Shown here in pieces: positions 1 through 10,332 of a stretch of 40,871 nt of DNA (within the stretch, counting starts at the first letter, position 1; every line of letters begins with the position of its first letter). The notes below the pieces were generated by a model. The model saw only the letters and a program-made list of their open reading frames with translations. It had not been told where the DNA came from and did not search any database. The stretch covers positions 1-40,871 of the forward strand of contig NZ_ASSD01000547.1 of the NCBI RefSeq assembly GCF_000520715.1, in the 5' to 3' direction. Position numbers and translations under genes: made by a program. The DNA is from Paenibacillus zanthoxyli JH29 (GTDB lineage Bacteria > Bacillota > Bacilli > Paenibacillales > Paenibacillaceae).

Positions 1-142
1 CGAGGAGAGCCAGACGATCGAAGATGTCTATGAGCCGTACCTGCTGCAAATCGGATTTCTGCAGCGCACGCCCCGGGGAAGAATGGTTACCCCGGCAGCT
101 TACCAGCATTTAGGAATTCCGCTCCCTCCGGAGCAATCCTGA
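1..142 (+). CDS. ruvB: RuvB Holliday junction helicase, C-terminal end (partial)
   Basis: This is the last 46 codons of an open frame that enters from the left edge and stops at TGA 140-142. The residues ([16 protein letters not shown], then PRGRMVT) match the C-terminal winged-helix domain of RuvB, the AAA+ motor that drives RuvA-bound Holliday junction branch migration. The motif in which a hydrophobic helix is followed by RTPRGR is the DNA-contacting wing of the family. The downstream queA and tgt genes are the usual neighbours of ruvB in Firmicutes, which supports the call. The ATPase part lies outside the window. Confidence 0.93.
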   Translation, partial: EESQTIEDVYEPYLLQIGFLQRTPRGRMVTPAAYQHLGIPLPPEQS

Positions 143-178
143 TCTTTTCGAATTTGGCGATTGGAGGAGAACGTGAAG

Positions 179-2269
179 ATGAGGCATTTATGGAAGAAAG
201 GGAAACGGGCACTGGCAAAAGGTCTGCTGGCCGCGGTGCTGGCGGCGGGATGCCTGCTCACTCCTTCTGGAGCAGGTTACGCCGATTCCCCCCGAACAAT
301 ACGCGTTGCGTTATTTGCGGATATCGGCAGTAAATATAAATTGACGGTTCCGGCGGTCACGCTGCTCTCGAGCCAGGCTTGGAGCCTGGCCGCCGAAGAT
401 GGCGGGAGCGTTCTCGTTACGGTCCCTTCAGGGGCGAAGGTGCGTGCAAGCCTGGACGGTTACCGCGTCAAAGTGCTGGAGACATCCTCCTGGCAGACGG
501 CGGCCGACGCGGCGAAGAAGCTTCAATCTACATCGGACAAGCCTCTGCTGTTCTTGAATTCAAAGGGTGGCAGCAATGTGTATCAACTCTATACAGGAAC
601 ATATGCCAGCGAAAGCGCCGCAAAGAATGCGGTTGACAGATTGGCTAATGCCGGCTTGAGCCTTCCTGCGGATCAACCTCCCGTCATTAAGGGCGGCAAG
701 CATCTGACCGCAGGCAGCTATGCCACGCAGTTGGAAGCAGATACAGCCAGGGCAAGTATCGCCGCTGCCGGCGTTGACGCTTGGACTGCGGTCGTGCCTT
801 CCGAAGGCGGGGGATCGCGGTACGAGGTATGGGTGTCCGAAGCTGCCAGCGATAGTGATCTGGATGCGGCGCGGATTGTGCTTCGCCAGGTGCTTCCGCA
901 GTTGTCCCTAACGACAGCTTCTGCGGGCCTCATGATCCGGACGGAAGCCGGTCTTGACCTGAGCAGCGAGACGCTGGCGCCGCATTATGCGGTATCCGGC
1001 GGGGCGAAGTTCATGGCTTCCGGAAGCAGCGCGGGTATTCAGCTTGCCGAGAGATCCAAGCGGACTTACCGAGGCAGTCTGGAGCTTGGCGGAATGAATG
1101 GTTCGTTATCGGTGATCAATGAATTGCCGCTGGAGCAATATCTATACTCGGTCGTTGGCGGAGAGGTCTCTTCGAGCTGGCCGGCAGAAGCGCTTAAAGC
1201 TCAGGCGGTGGCGGCCCGCAGCTATGCGCTTGCGCAGGGAATGCGGTTCGATATCGCAAATGTCGTTGATACTACGCTCAGTCAGGTATACAACGGAATC
1301 GGAACCGAAGCGGCTTCAGTTACCTCGGCGGTGGATGCCACCGCCGGAGAAGTGCTGAAGAGCGGAGTGAATATTATTGAAGCCGTCTTTTCGTCCAACA
1401 GCGGCGGTATGACCGCCGACCCGTCCGAGGTATGGAACAACAACGGCGGGAATGTATTTGCCAGCGTCGACAGCTCCGCTGACAGTTCTGCCGTGGCCGC
1501 CGCGAAGAAATGGTATTATGTGCAGCTGCCTGGCGGCACTGATGGCTATGTTCGGGAAGACAACGTAAAATTGACGGGGGAGAAGACCGCAGCCGGCCTC
1601 GACCTGATGACGGCGACGACCAAGGATGTCAATGTACGGGCTCTGCCTGTTCTGGATAGCAGCGTAAGTCCCGTCGGCAAGCTGAATCCGGGAGAGAATG
1701 CGGTTGTACTGGCCAAAGTGCTGGAGTCGGGCAGCTACAGCTGGATTAAGGGACCTTATACATCCGCCGAGCTTCTGAAGAGTCTGCAAGGGAAGACGAG
1801 CGTTGCTCTGCCATCATCCATTATCAGCCTTCAGGTGACGGAACGCGGTCCGTCGGGACGGGCGGTTCAGGTCAAAGCTAATGGTAATGCTCTAAGTGTG
1901 AAGTATCCCGATTTGTACCGCTCTGCTCTGGGCGGGCTGCCCAGCACTTTGTTTGATATTGTGCCATCCGGCAGTTATACTGTACTAGGCGCCGACGGCA
2001 GGACCGCATCAGTAAGCGGTTCACAGCAGGCCGGCGTGCTGTCCGCTTCGGGAATGGTAACGCAAGGAGGCAGCGGAACCGTAGTTATGAACGGAGATAA
2101 CAAGGCGAGGGTGATTGACGCAAGCCCGGGCTTCCTGTTCATTGGCTGGGGCTACGGCCATGGACTTGGCATGTCCCAGTGGGGCGTTAAGGGAATGGCA
2201 GACCAAGGGAATGACTACCAGAAGATTTTGCAACACTATTTTCAGAACGTTACTATAGTTAAGGAATGA
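179..2269 (+). CDS. SpoIID/LytB-domain cell wall protein with SPOR-like repeats
   Basis: A 696-residue secreted protein. I chose ATG 179 because GGAGGAG (163-169) lies 9 bases upstream; a TTG at 161 and a GTG at 173 are also in frame but badly spaced. A basic start followed by a hydrophobic run forms a signal peptide ending near GYADS. Residues ~110-250 contain SPOR-like repeats (YQLYTGTYASESAAKNAV and similar). The SpoIID domain begins near residue 296 (LPLEQYLYSVVGGEVSSSWP, AQAVAARSYAL) and its final block GWGYGHGLGMSQWG comes only at about residue 655. About 220 residues therefore separate the two conserved blocks, including an SH3-like stretch near VNVRALPVLDSS. SpoIID is a lytic transglycosylase of sporulation peptidoglycan remodelling. 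The position between ruvB and queA is typical of Paenibacillus. It may be a paralogue rather than SpoIID itself. Confidence 0.85.
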   Translation: MRHLWKKGKRALAKGLLAAVLAAGCLLTPSGAGYADSPRTIRVALFADIGSKYKLTVPAVTLLSSQAWSLAAEDGGSVLVTVPSGAKVRASLDGYRVKVLETSSWQTAADAAKKLQSTSDKPLLFLNSKGGSNVYQLYTGTYASESAAKNAVDRLANAGLSLPADQPPVIKGGKHLTAGSYATQLEADTARASIAAAGVDAWTAVVPSEGGGSRYEVWVSEAASDSDLDAARIVLRQVLPQLSLTTASAGLMIRTEAGLDLSSETLAPHYAVSGGAKFMASGSSAGIQLAERSKRTYRGSLELGGMNGSLSVINELPLEQYLYSVVGGEVSSSWPAEALKAQAVAARSYALAQGMRFDIANVVDTTLSQVYNGIGTEAASVTSAVDATAGEVLKSGVNIIEAVFSSNSGGMTADPSEVWNNNGGNVFASVDSSADSSAVAAAKKWYYVQLPGGTDGYVREDNVKLTGEKTAAGLDLMTATTKDVNVRALPVLDSSVSPVGKLNPGENAVVLAKVLESGSYSWIKGPYTSAELLKSLQGKTSVALPSSIISLQVTERGPSGRAVQVKANGNALSVKYPDLYRSALGGLPSTLFDIVPSGSYTVLGADGRTASVSGSQQAGVLSASGMVTQGGSGTVVMNGDNKARVIDASPGFLFIGWGYGHGLGMSQWGVKGMADQGNDYQKILQHYFQNVTIVKE

Positions 2270-2275
2270 CAAGCA

Positions 2276-4461
<2,186 letters not shown>

Positions 4462-4507
4462 AGTGCTGGATTGTGCTTTATGACGATTTGAAAGGGGGGT
4501 GAAATAT

Positions 4508-4816
4508 ATGTTTCAGTATGCTGCGGCAAACCAGTCCTCAAGCATTTTAGGGCTTGTTGGTCCGTTTGTCCTGATGTTTGTCGTGTTCTATTTTCTGTTG
4601 ATCCGTCCTCAGCAGAAGAAGACTAAGACGCGGAATGCCATGTTGAGGGCTTTGAAAAAGGGTGATAAGGTCGTTACAATCGGCGGCCTGCACGGTACGA
4701 TTATGGAGATTTCCGACGACATTGTCGTTCTCCGGGTGAATGATGTGACGAAGCTAACCTTTGACCGGGGTTCAATCAGCCACGCTGTTACGGCTAAAGT
4801 GGAAGATAAAGAGTAG
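4508..4816 (+). CDS. yajC: Preprotein translocase accessory subunit YajC
   Basis: A 102-residue membrane protein of the SecDF-YajC complex. It has one N-terminal transmembrane segment (GPFVLMFVVFYFLLIRPQQKK, written in part) ending in the diagnostic RPQQKK, then a small soluble domain (GDKVVTIGGLHGTI). ATG 4508 is chosen because AGGGGGG (4492-4498) lies about 9 bases upstream; a GTG at 4499 overlaps the ribosome site. It is the last core gene before the first inserted block, and its partners secD and secF lie more than 30 kb downstream in this window. Confidence 0.95.
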   Translation: MFQYAAANQSSSILGLVGPFVLMFVVFYFLLIRPQQKKTKTRNAMLRALKKGDKVVTIGGLHGTIMEISDDIVVLRVNDVTKLTFDRGSISHAVTAKVEDKE

Positions 4817-4851
4817 TATTTCTGTGTAACCTTATATTAAAAGCGGCGTCT

Positions 4852-5075
4852 TGGTATAACCCCGTCATGTAGACAGTAAAAAGAAGCATTTTAGCGGCGA
4901 TCTGTTGTCGGTACTCTACCGGCTACAGGTCGCCGAGTTTTTTGTGGAAGCATTCCTTATTGTAATATAGGATGTATTCCGAAACCAAACGTTCAGCGTT
5001 CTCTAAATACTCCGGCTTCTCCAAGTACAATTTTTCTGGTCTTAAGGTGAGAAAAGAATGACTTTACACAAGGGT
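4852..5075 (-). pseudogene. IS3-family transposase OrfB, C-terminal fragment
   Basis: Read on the minus strand, the residues SFFSHLKT, then KPEYLENAERLVSEYILYYN, then HKKLGDL, a TAG stop, and PVEYRQQIAAKMLLFTVYMTG match the end of an IS3/IS150-family integrase-type OrfB. The fragment begins close to where the catalytic glutamate would be, lacks the rest of the DDE domain, and contains both a frameshift and an internal stop. The upstream sequence is the 3' end of the group II intron relic. Confidence 0.75.
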
Positions 5076-5110
5076 GAGTAGCCCGGAGCAGTTACACCTC
5101 CAGGCTCTCT

Positions 5111-5146
5111 CAGAACCGGACTTGAACCTCTCAGCTCATCCGGCTC
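5111..5146 (-). ncRNA. Group II intron domain V (relic)
   Basis: On the minus strand this 36-base segment starts GAGCCGGATGAGCTGAGAGG and ends GTCCGGTTCTG. The outer arms GAGCCGGA and TCCGGTTC pair, which is the domain V catalytic hairpin of bacterial group II introns. It lies at the end of the degenerate RT gene and is followed by a possible domain VI hairpin (GCCTGGAG with CTCCGGGC) and a likely intron 3' end near 5080. With the 5' domains gone it is not a working ribozyme. Confidence 0.8.
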
Positions 5147-6310
5147 CCATTATCCAGCCCAACATATATAGTTCTTCTCCCACTAAGAGTGTTGTTTCTC
5201 GCTTTGCAATCTGACTGAGCCAATCCCAGGCTCGTTTGCGTCGCTGCCTAAACCGCTTGTACTTTCTCATCGCCCAGTTCAGTAACGCTCGATTCATGCG
5301 TCGATATACCGAATGCATTTCCGCTTTGTAGTAACGTCCGTAATAATTAACCCAACCTCTTAAAACGGGATTGAACATCTTGGACAGGTCTTCCAACAAT
5401 TTTTCCGACTTTAACTGAATCCGCAATATCCGGATGGTTTGCCGCATAACCTTTTTGGCCGAATTGCTTGCACCCGGAATGAAGCTGATGAAAAATTTCC
5501 CTCCTCGATTCTTAGCTCTGCGTCGTCAAAATGTATATCCCAGAAAATCAAACGTAATTTCACTGTATGTTAATATACGATTAGCATCTTTACAGTACAT
5601 AACGTGCGTCTTCACCGGGTGCAATTCCAAATCAAACTCTCTACGTCTGTACTCCAGTTCGCTCTTGAGCTGTTCTGCTGCCTTTTTGCTATGACAGTGA
5701 GCTACTGCATCATCTGCATATCGTGCAAACGGCTTGCCCGGATGGTGCTTTTCCATCCATTTGTCGAAAGTGTAGTGGAGAAACAGGTTTGCTAACACGG
5801 GACTGATTACGCCACCCTGTGGTGTCCCTTTTGTTCTCATCACGAATTCCTTATTCGGTATTTGTATGGACGCTCCCAGCCATCTTTGGATATACACAAT
5901 GAGCCAGGGGTTGTCCGTATGCTTACGTACGGTATTCATCATTAATTCGTGATTGATATTGTTCAAATAGACCTTTGATATCAAATTCCAGCACCCAGTC
6001 ATATTTCCAGCAACGCTGTCTCATCACGGCCAGTACATCCATGGCTGACTTTCCCGGTCTATAGCCGTAGAAATCCTGATGGAAATACGGTCGACCCGGG
6101 GTTCAAAGTACAGTTTTGCGACCATTTACGCGACGTGATATGCCACGGTAGGCACGCCCAGCAACCGCGTTCCTCCGCTTTTCTTGGGTATTTCCATCGC
6201 TTAAACTGGTGGTGGAAAGTAACTTCCAGATTACATTCTATTCCAAATTTTATAGAGGTTGTTCTTGAGGTTGGATTCAAACTTCTCCAAACTGATCTGG
6301 TCAACACTCT
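5136..6310 (-). pseudogene. ltrA: Group II intron reverse transcriptase/maturase (LtrA-type), degenerate
   Basis: Residues of a bacterial group II intron RT are recognisable through three frames: VDQISLEKFESNLKNNLYKI, then PKKSGGTRLLGVPTV, HQDSYGYRPGKSAMD, GTPQGGVISPVLANLFLHY, the catalytic FARYADD, the maturase region NPVLRGWVNYYGRYYKAEM, and a C-terminal basic tail. A one-base insertion in the codons for FDIKGLFDNINHE (about 5970) and an in-frame TGA at 5526-5528 break it. The first roughly 50 residues of the protein and the 5' RNA domains are missing, because the sequence is fused directly to IS3 OrfA at about 6310. The stop codon (5136-5138) lies inside domain V, as is usual when the ORF runs into the 3' ribozyme. 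Confidence 0.85.
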
Positions 6311-6599
6311 CACCATGCAGATTTGAATTGAGCTTTTTAGGTATTCGACCTGTGCCTTCAAATACGCAACTTCTACGTCCTTACTGTCAAAATGTTTTCT
6401 ATCCCTCTCCCGCGTCGATTCTCAAAGGTCTCTCCACTTTTGGATTTATGTATCCACCTCACCAACTGTGCATCGCTCTTGATTTTCTGAGTTATTCTAG
6501 GATTTGTGAATAACTCATGTGTTTCTCCAGGTGAAACCAAACCGCCTCTTTCTTCAACTCTTCGGAATATTTCGTATGCTTCTGCCCTTTTTTAGCCAT
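6310..6599 (-). pseudogene. IS3-family transposase OrfA, broken
   Basis: The minus strand from CAT 6597-6599 reads MAKKGQKHTKYSEELKKEAV, the helix-turn-helix start of an IS3-family (IS150-like) OrfA, preceded by a GGAGGG ribosome site. A TAA stop interrupts the frame after about 36 codons. Further recognisable OrfA residues (VRWIHKSK, and AYLKAQVEYLK near the leucine zipper) continue in shifted frames to about 6310. There the sequence passes directly into group II intron reverse transcriptase residues. The protein is non-functional. Confidence 0.75.
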
Positions 6600-6884
6600 G
6601 AAAAATACCCTCCGGTTGACTGTGTTTGAACATGTGCTCTTTTTTCACTACAAATCATGAGGGGATAATACCATCTCTTTTGAGAGACGCCGTTTTTTTC
6701 TGCGCCTACCTGACCTACTACCTATATGAGTAATTTGCACTAATCTGAGCCCATGCTGGGCAAGGAGATTTTGAGCATAAAAAAGGACTTCACCCCAACT
6801 TAGAGAAGTTTTTTAGTAACCACACCAAAAAAACCAATAATATAGGAAGTAATTTGTATATTATCCAATAAAGTCTATTTTCCT

Positions 6885-8041
6885 TTGAGGAACCGCAAAC
6901 TTGAATCTAACGAACGACTGCCCATCTTTTTCAGCGCTCTTGACTTGCGACCTTATGCGAAAGAGCTGAGGAGTTCTTCACTCCGAGGAGCTGACGGGCA
7001 CTGCCGCCAAGGCATTCTTCGTGCCTTGCTTGCAGCTCCTTTAGAGTACATCGATCCTTTACCGGCTTACAACGCAGGCTCCAATTCGATTTGCGTTTTC
7101 GTTACCAATGCGGACTGCGGCTGGGTTGCTCCCCCCCCCCTCGATCTCCACCTTGAGCCGTATATTTGCCGAGATGACGCAAAAAGGTATGGCTCAGCGC
7201 TTGTTTAAACATCTTGTCCTTCAGTGTCAGGAAGCTAAAATTTTGGATGGAACCCATGTCGCCATCGATAGTACGGCGATCCAAGCCCACGAGAGAAAAC
7301 ATCCTAAGTCGAAAAGTGAGCTCACCGGCAACGCCAATTGGGGAGTGAAGCTCGATACCTTTGCAACAAGGTCGAGTGGTTTGGCTACAAACTGCATCTA
7401 GCCGTGGATACCCAAAGCGAACTGCCCTTGGCACTGAAGGTTACGCCAACCCACGTCAACGATGGCGATGAGGGTCCCGCGCTCATGGAACAGGCTGCTG
7501 CTAAAACCAAGGTGCGATTTTTCATGCTGGATCGGGCTATGACCAGTTAAAAAACTACGAAGCTGCTCGAAATCTTAAGGTCCAGGCCATTATCCCCCTT
7601 AATCTTCGCAACGAGAAAGAGCCGCCTGCTGGGATGACCAGAAAAGCCATACCGTGCTGCTCTATGGGGTTTCCATGACCTATTGGGGGCAAGAAAACGG
7701 ACGTTTGAAGTTTCGTTGTCCGCACGTCACGGGCAAGGCAGATTGCCCGGTCGGCATGACGGCTTGTCCCAATTCGGACTACGGCATGGTCGTCAAGGTG
7801 AGCGGCCGGACGATCTACACCGCTACTGCCTGCCCCACCGGGAAAGTCGGGGCTGGAAGGAACTGTACAACAAACGAACCAGCGTGGAATGCTGCAATTC
7901 CAGGCTGAAGGACGACCTAACCGCTAACCGATTACAGGTGTGGGGCATTCAAAAAGTCACTACCCACCTTTATCTGATTGCCATTGTTCTGCTCGTTTCA
8001 GCGCTAGCTGTCACAAAACAGCCTAAGATAACCACCGCATA
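6885..8041 (+). pseudogene. DDE transposase of an IS4/IS5/IS1182-like element, frameshifted
   Basis: Recognisable transposase blocks lie in three frames: LAAPLEYID, SISTLSRIFAEMTQKGMAQRL, EAKILDGTHVAIDSTAIQAH (first catalytic Asp region), SELTGNANWGVK, WFGYKLHLAVD, VRFFMLDRAMT, FRCPHVTGKADCP, and near the end RTSVECCNSRLKDDLT (the catalytic Glu would be expected here) and VWGIQKVTTHLYLIAIVLL. At least three frameshifts break it, one at a run of ten C at 7131-7140. I recognise the DDE-transposase layout but not the exact IS group. The inverted repeats were not resolved. Confidence 0.75.
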
Positions 8042-8289
8042 AATTTTTAAGTCTTCTAAAAATCCTGTCCGTCTGTCCTTTTTTTCAGTTTACTTCACTA
8101 ACGGCTGCATTTTAGTTTGCCTTTAAGAGAAAAAATGAATTATGCAAATTGCTCATTTATGAAAATCTGGTTACATGTAAGGAGCGGAATTATAATTTTT
8201 GGCCTGCTCGCTATAGCTCATAGCTAATGTCTGAACAATAGAAATAGTTAAATACTGCTCATTAATACCTTAATAGGGCGGGATGACTG

Positions 8290-8526
8290 ATGTGGACCTC
8301 ATTAAGCAGTAACGACAATATAATTTCAGAAATGTTCAAAGTGGCCTTACAGTTGGAAGAACCATGGAAACTGACACACATTGAATATGACGATAAGGAT
8401 CAAGCATGGCACTTGTTTATCGACTTTGATCGGGGAGCCACATTTGCCTGTCCCTTGTACGGATCGGCTTGCAAAGCTTATGATAACGACACGAAACATT
8501 GGCGGCATTTGGACTTCTGGGACTAG
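8290..8526 (+). pseudogene. ISL3-family transposase, N-terminal fragment
   Basis: A 78-codon frame whose residues LFIDFDRGATFACPLYGSAC and KHWRHLDFW match the zinc-ribbon N-terminus of ISL3-family transposases, where the usual pattern is CPxCG then RHLNFFQ. One zinc cysteine context is altered. The reading frame ends in TAG formed by the CTAG target site of the IS5-type element inserted immediately after. Homology resumes on the other side of that element at 9361. Confidence 0.75.
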
Positions 8527-9356
8527 GGCCTGTACGCAAACCTATTTGAGCCATAAGCGAATCGAAAGCAGCGTCAAAAAAGCCATGAACATGTTCGCTG
8601 TTTTTTCATAGCGAGTGGCCAGGCGTCGATAGTTTTTGACTTTGTTGAAAAAGCATTCGATTAAGTGTCGCTCTTTATACGTTTCAGAATCGATCGGGCG
8701 CTTTACCCGCCGATTGCGTTTGTTTGGGATCACCGGAGTGATCGCTCGGCTTTGCAAAAGCTCCAGAATGGCATTGGTATCGTAGGCGCGATCCGCTAAC
8801 ACTTCACCCGTGGCAGAAGTCCAGTTCATGAAGAAGGCGATAGCCGGTGACGGAGTCGTGGTCTTGCCCTGGCGTCAATTCGAAGCGCAGCGGATAGCCG
8901 AGCGCATCCACTATCGCATGAATTTTGGTGGTTAATCCTCCGCGCGAACGTCCGATGGCTTGCTGGTCCTGCCCCCTTTTGCGCCCGCTCCATGTTGATG
9001 GACGCGGACGATGGTGGCATCAACCATAACTTGCTCCCAGTCCGGTTCGATGGCGACATGCTTCAATATTTCATCCCAAAGGTTTGCTTTTTGCAACCGC
9101 CAGAAAAAGCTGTAGGCGGAAGACCAAGGCCCATAATAACCCGGTAAATCTCGCCATGGCGCTCCCGTTCGAGCCACCCAAAGAACCGCATTGAGCATCT
9201 GACGCCGATCCTTAGGCGGACGTCCTCCTTGTTTTTTTCGGGCCGGGGGCAACAGGGGTTCAAGTATATTCCATTCTTCATCCGTTAACTCGTATCTTCG
9301 TCTCATGTTCCTTATTTTACTAGATTTCTACGAGTTGTACAGTTTGCGTACACACT
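8527..9356 (-). mobile_element. IS5-family insertion sequence (IS427-like) inserted in the ISL3 transposase
   Basis: An 830-base element with terminal inverted repeats: GGCCTGTACGCAAAC at 8527-8541, and GTTTGCGTACACACT at 9342-9356, whose complement is AGTGTGTACGCAAAC. It is flanked on both sides by CTAG (8523-8526 and 9357-9360), a 4-base target duplication expected of this family. It carries one transposase region on the minus strand. Joining the flanks across one CTAG restores the ISL3 transposase homology, proving that it landed in an older element. Confidence 0.88.
8542..9306 (-). pseudogene. IS5-family transposase, OrfA/OrfB with an extra frameshift
   Basis: The first frame (from ATG 9306) reads RRRYELTDEEWNILEPLLPP, the DUF4096-type start of IS427-group OrfA, with GAPWRDLP and VMVDATIVRVHQHGAGAKGG containing the first catalytic Asp. 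At the AAAAGGGGG run (about 8965) the homology moves to a second frame (GRSRGGLTTKIHAIVDALG, ELTPGQDHDS); this may be the programmed shift used by IS427 relatives. A second change near 8830 moves it to a third frame (GEVLADRAYDTNAI, then YKERHLIECFFNKVKNYRR with the catalytic Glu). The second shift is not expected and probably inactivates the enzyme. Confidence 0.8.
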
Positions 9357-9360
9357 CTAG

Positions 9361-10101
9361 AAAACCTACATGTACGCTAGACTGCCACGAGTAAAGTACA
9401 AGGCCTCTAATAAAATAACACAAGTGAACGTGAGATGGGTAAGGCCGTTATCGTATTTCACCCTGCTGTTTGAAGCGTGGGCATGAGATTGATAGCTGAA
9501 ATGCCCGTCAATAAGGCTGCACGTGAACTCCGAGAGCATGATACACAAATGTGGCGCATTTTTCACTACCACGTCAATAAGGCAATGGTAGAACTTGATG
9601 TATCGTGTGTGACGAAACGTCGTCAAGGCGCAGTCATCGTTATATTACCCTGTTCGTCGATGTTGATTGTAAAACCGTTCTCTTCGCTACAGAGAGCAAA
9701 GGAATGAAACCTTGGAATGATTCAAATCGCATCTGATTGCAAAAGGCACTGCCACATAGTAGATAGAAGAAGTATGCTGCGATATGTCTCTCACTTTTAT
9801 CCGTGGTATTGAAGAATATTTTCCGGAAGCAGAGATCACCTTTGACAAATTCCACGTGATGAAACTCGTAGGCGAAGCCATCGATGAAGTGTGAATTCAA
9901 GAGCAAAAACAAAATCAGGAACTGAAACGAACGAAATACATTGCTGAAAAATAAGGCGACCTCAAGGAGGAGCAGAAGAAAACCTTGCTGCGCCGTAAGG
10001 ATAGCAGCCTGCAAACAGGACGAGCTTACCGGCTCAAGCTAGCTTTACAGGATCTTTGGATAACGCCACACATTCTAGCGGACATATATTTGTGGAAATA
10101 G
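9361..10101 (+). pseudogene. ISL3-family transposase, continuation after the IS5 insertion
   Basis: From the right-hand CTAG the plus strand reads, across several frames, KTYMYARLPRVK, NVRWVRPLSYFTLLFEAW, AEMPVNKAARELREHDTQMWRIFHYHV, ITFDKFHVMKLVGEAIDEV, then LKEEQKKTLLRRKDSSL and LALQDLW. These are the central DDE region of ISL3 transposases (AEITFDKFHVMK is diagnostic). Multiple stops and shifts are present, and the C-terminal quarter is missing after the stop at 10099-10101. The relic ends about 110 bases before the promoter of the peptide cluster. Confidence 0.75.
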
Positions 10102-10214
10102 ATCGGTAGTACATCAAAAACTTGGATAAGTTGAGGATAAATTAAAATATTAAACAATATTACTTTAAATATATGGAGTTAACATACTTTAATTTGAAAT
10201 AAAGTGAATATATG

Positions 10215-10243
10215 TTTACATTTTAGTGGATTGGATTTATAAT
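10215..10243 (+). promoter_or_regulatory. Consensus sigma-A promoter of the peptide cluster
   Basis: TTTACA at 10215-10220 and a perfect TATAAT at 10238-10243 are separated by exactly 17 bases, in AT-rich sequence 90 bases before the ABC exporter start. It is the only clear promoter in the 230-base gap after the ISL3 relic, so it probably drives the whole cluster. No operator-like repeat is evident around it. Confidence 0.75.
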
Positions 10244-10332
10244 TACTATGCAAGTAAAAAAAATACAAAGTATGCTGAAATGACCTATTTGCATTTGTTT
10301 TTATAAAATTTTACTAATAGAGGGCATGCCTA

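Larger units (their letters stand above)
4852..6678 (-). mobile_element. IS3-family insertion sequence remnant carrying group II intron sequence
   Basis: Matching ends define the element. Read leftward from 6678 the end is AGATGGTATTATCCCCTCATG, and the other end read inward from 4852 is TGGTATAACCCCGTCATG followed by TAGAC, so the two are imperfect inverted repeats. Inside, on the minus strand, lie the start of an IS3-type OrfA (ATG at 6599) and the C-terminal tail of OrfB (about 4852-5075). The catalytic bulk of OrfB is absent; in its place is a broken group II intron reverse transcriptase. The element cannot move by itself. It marks the left edge of the block inserted after yajC. Confidence 0.75.
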
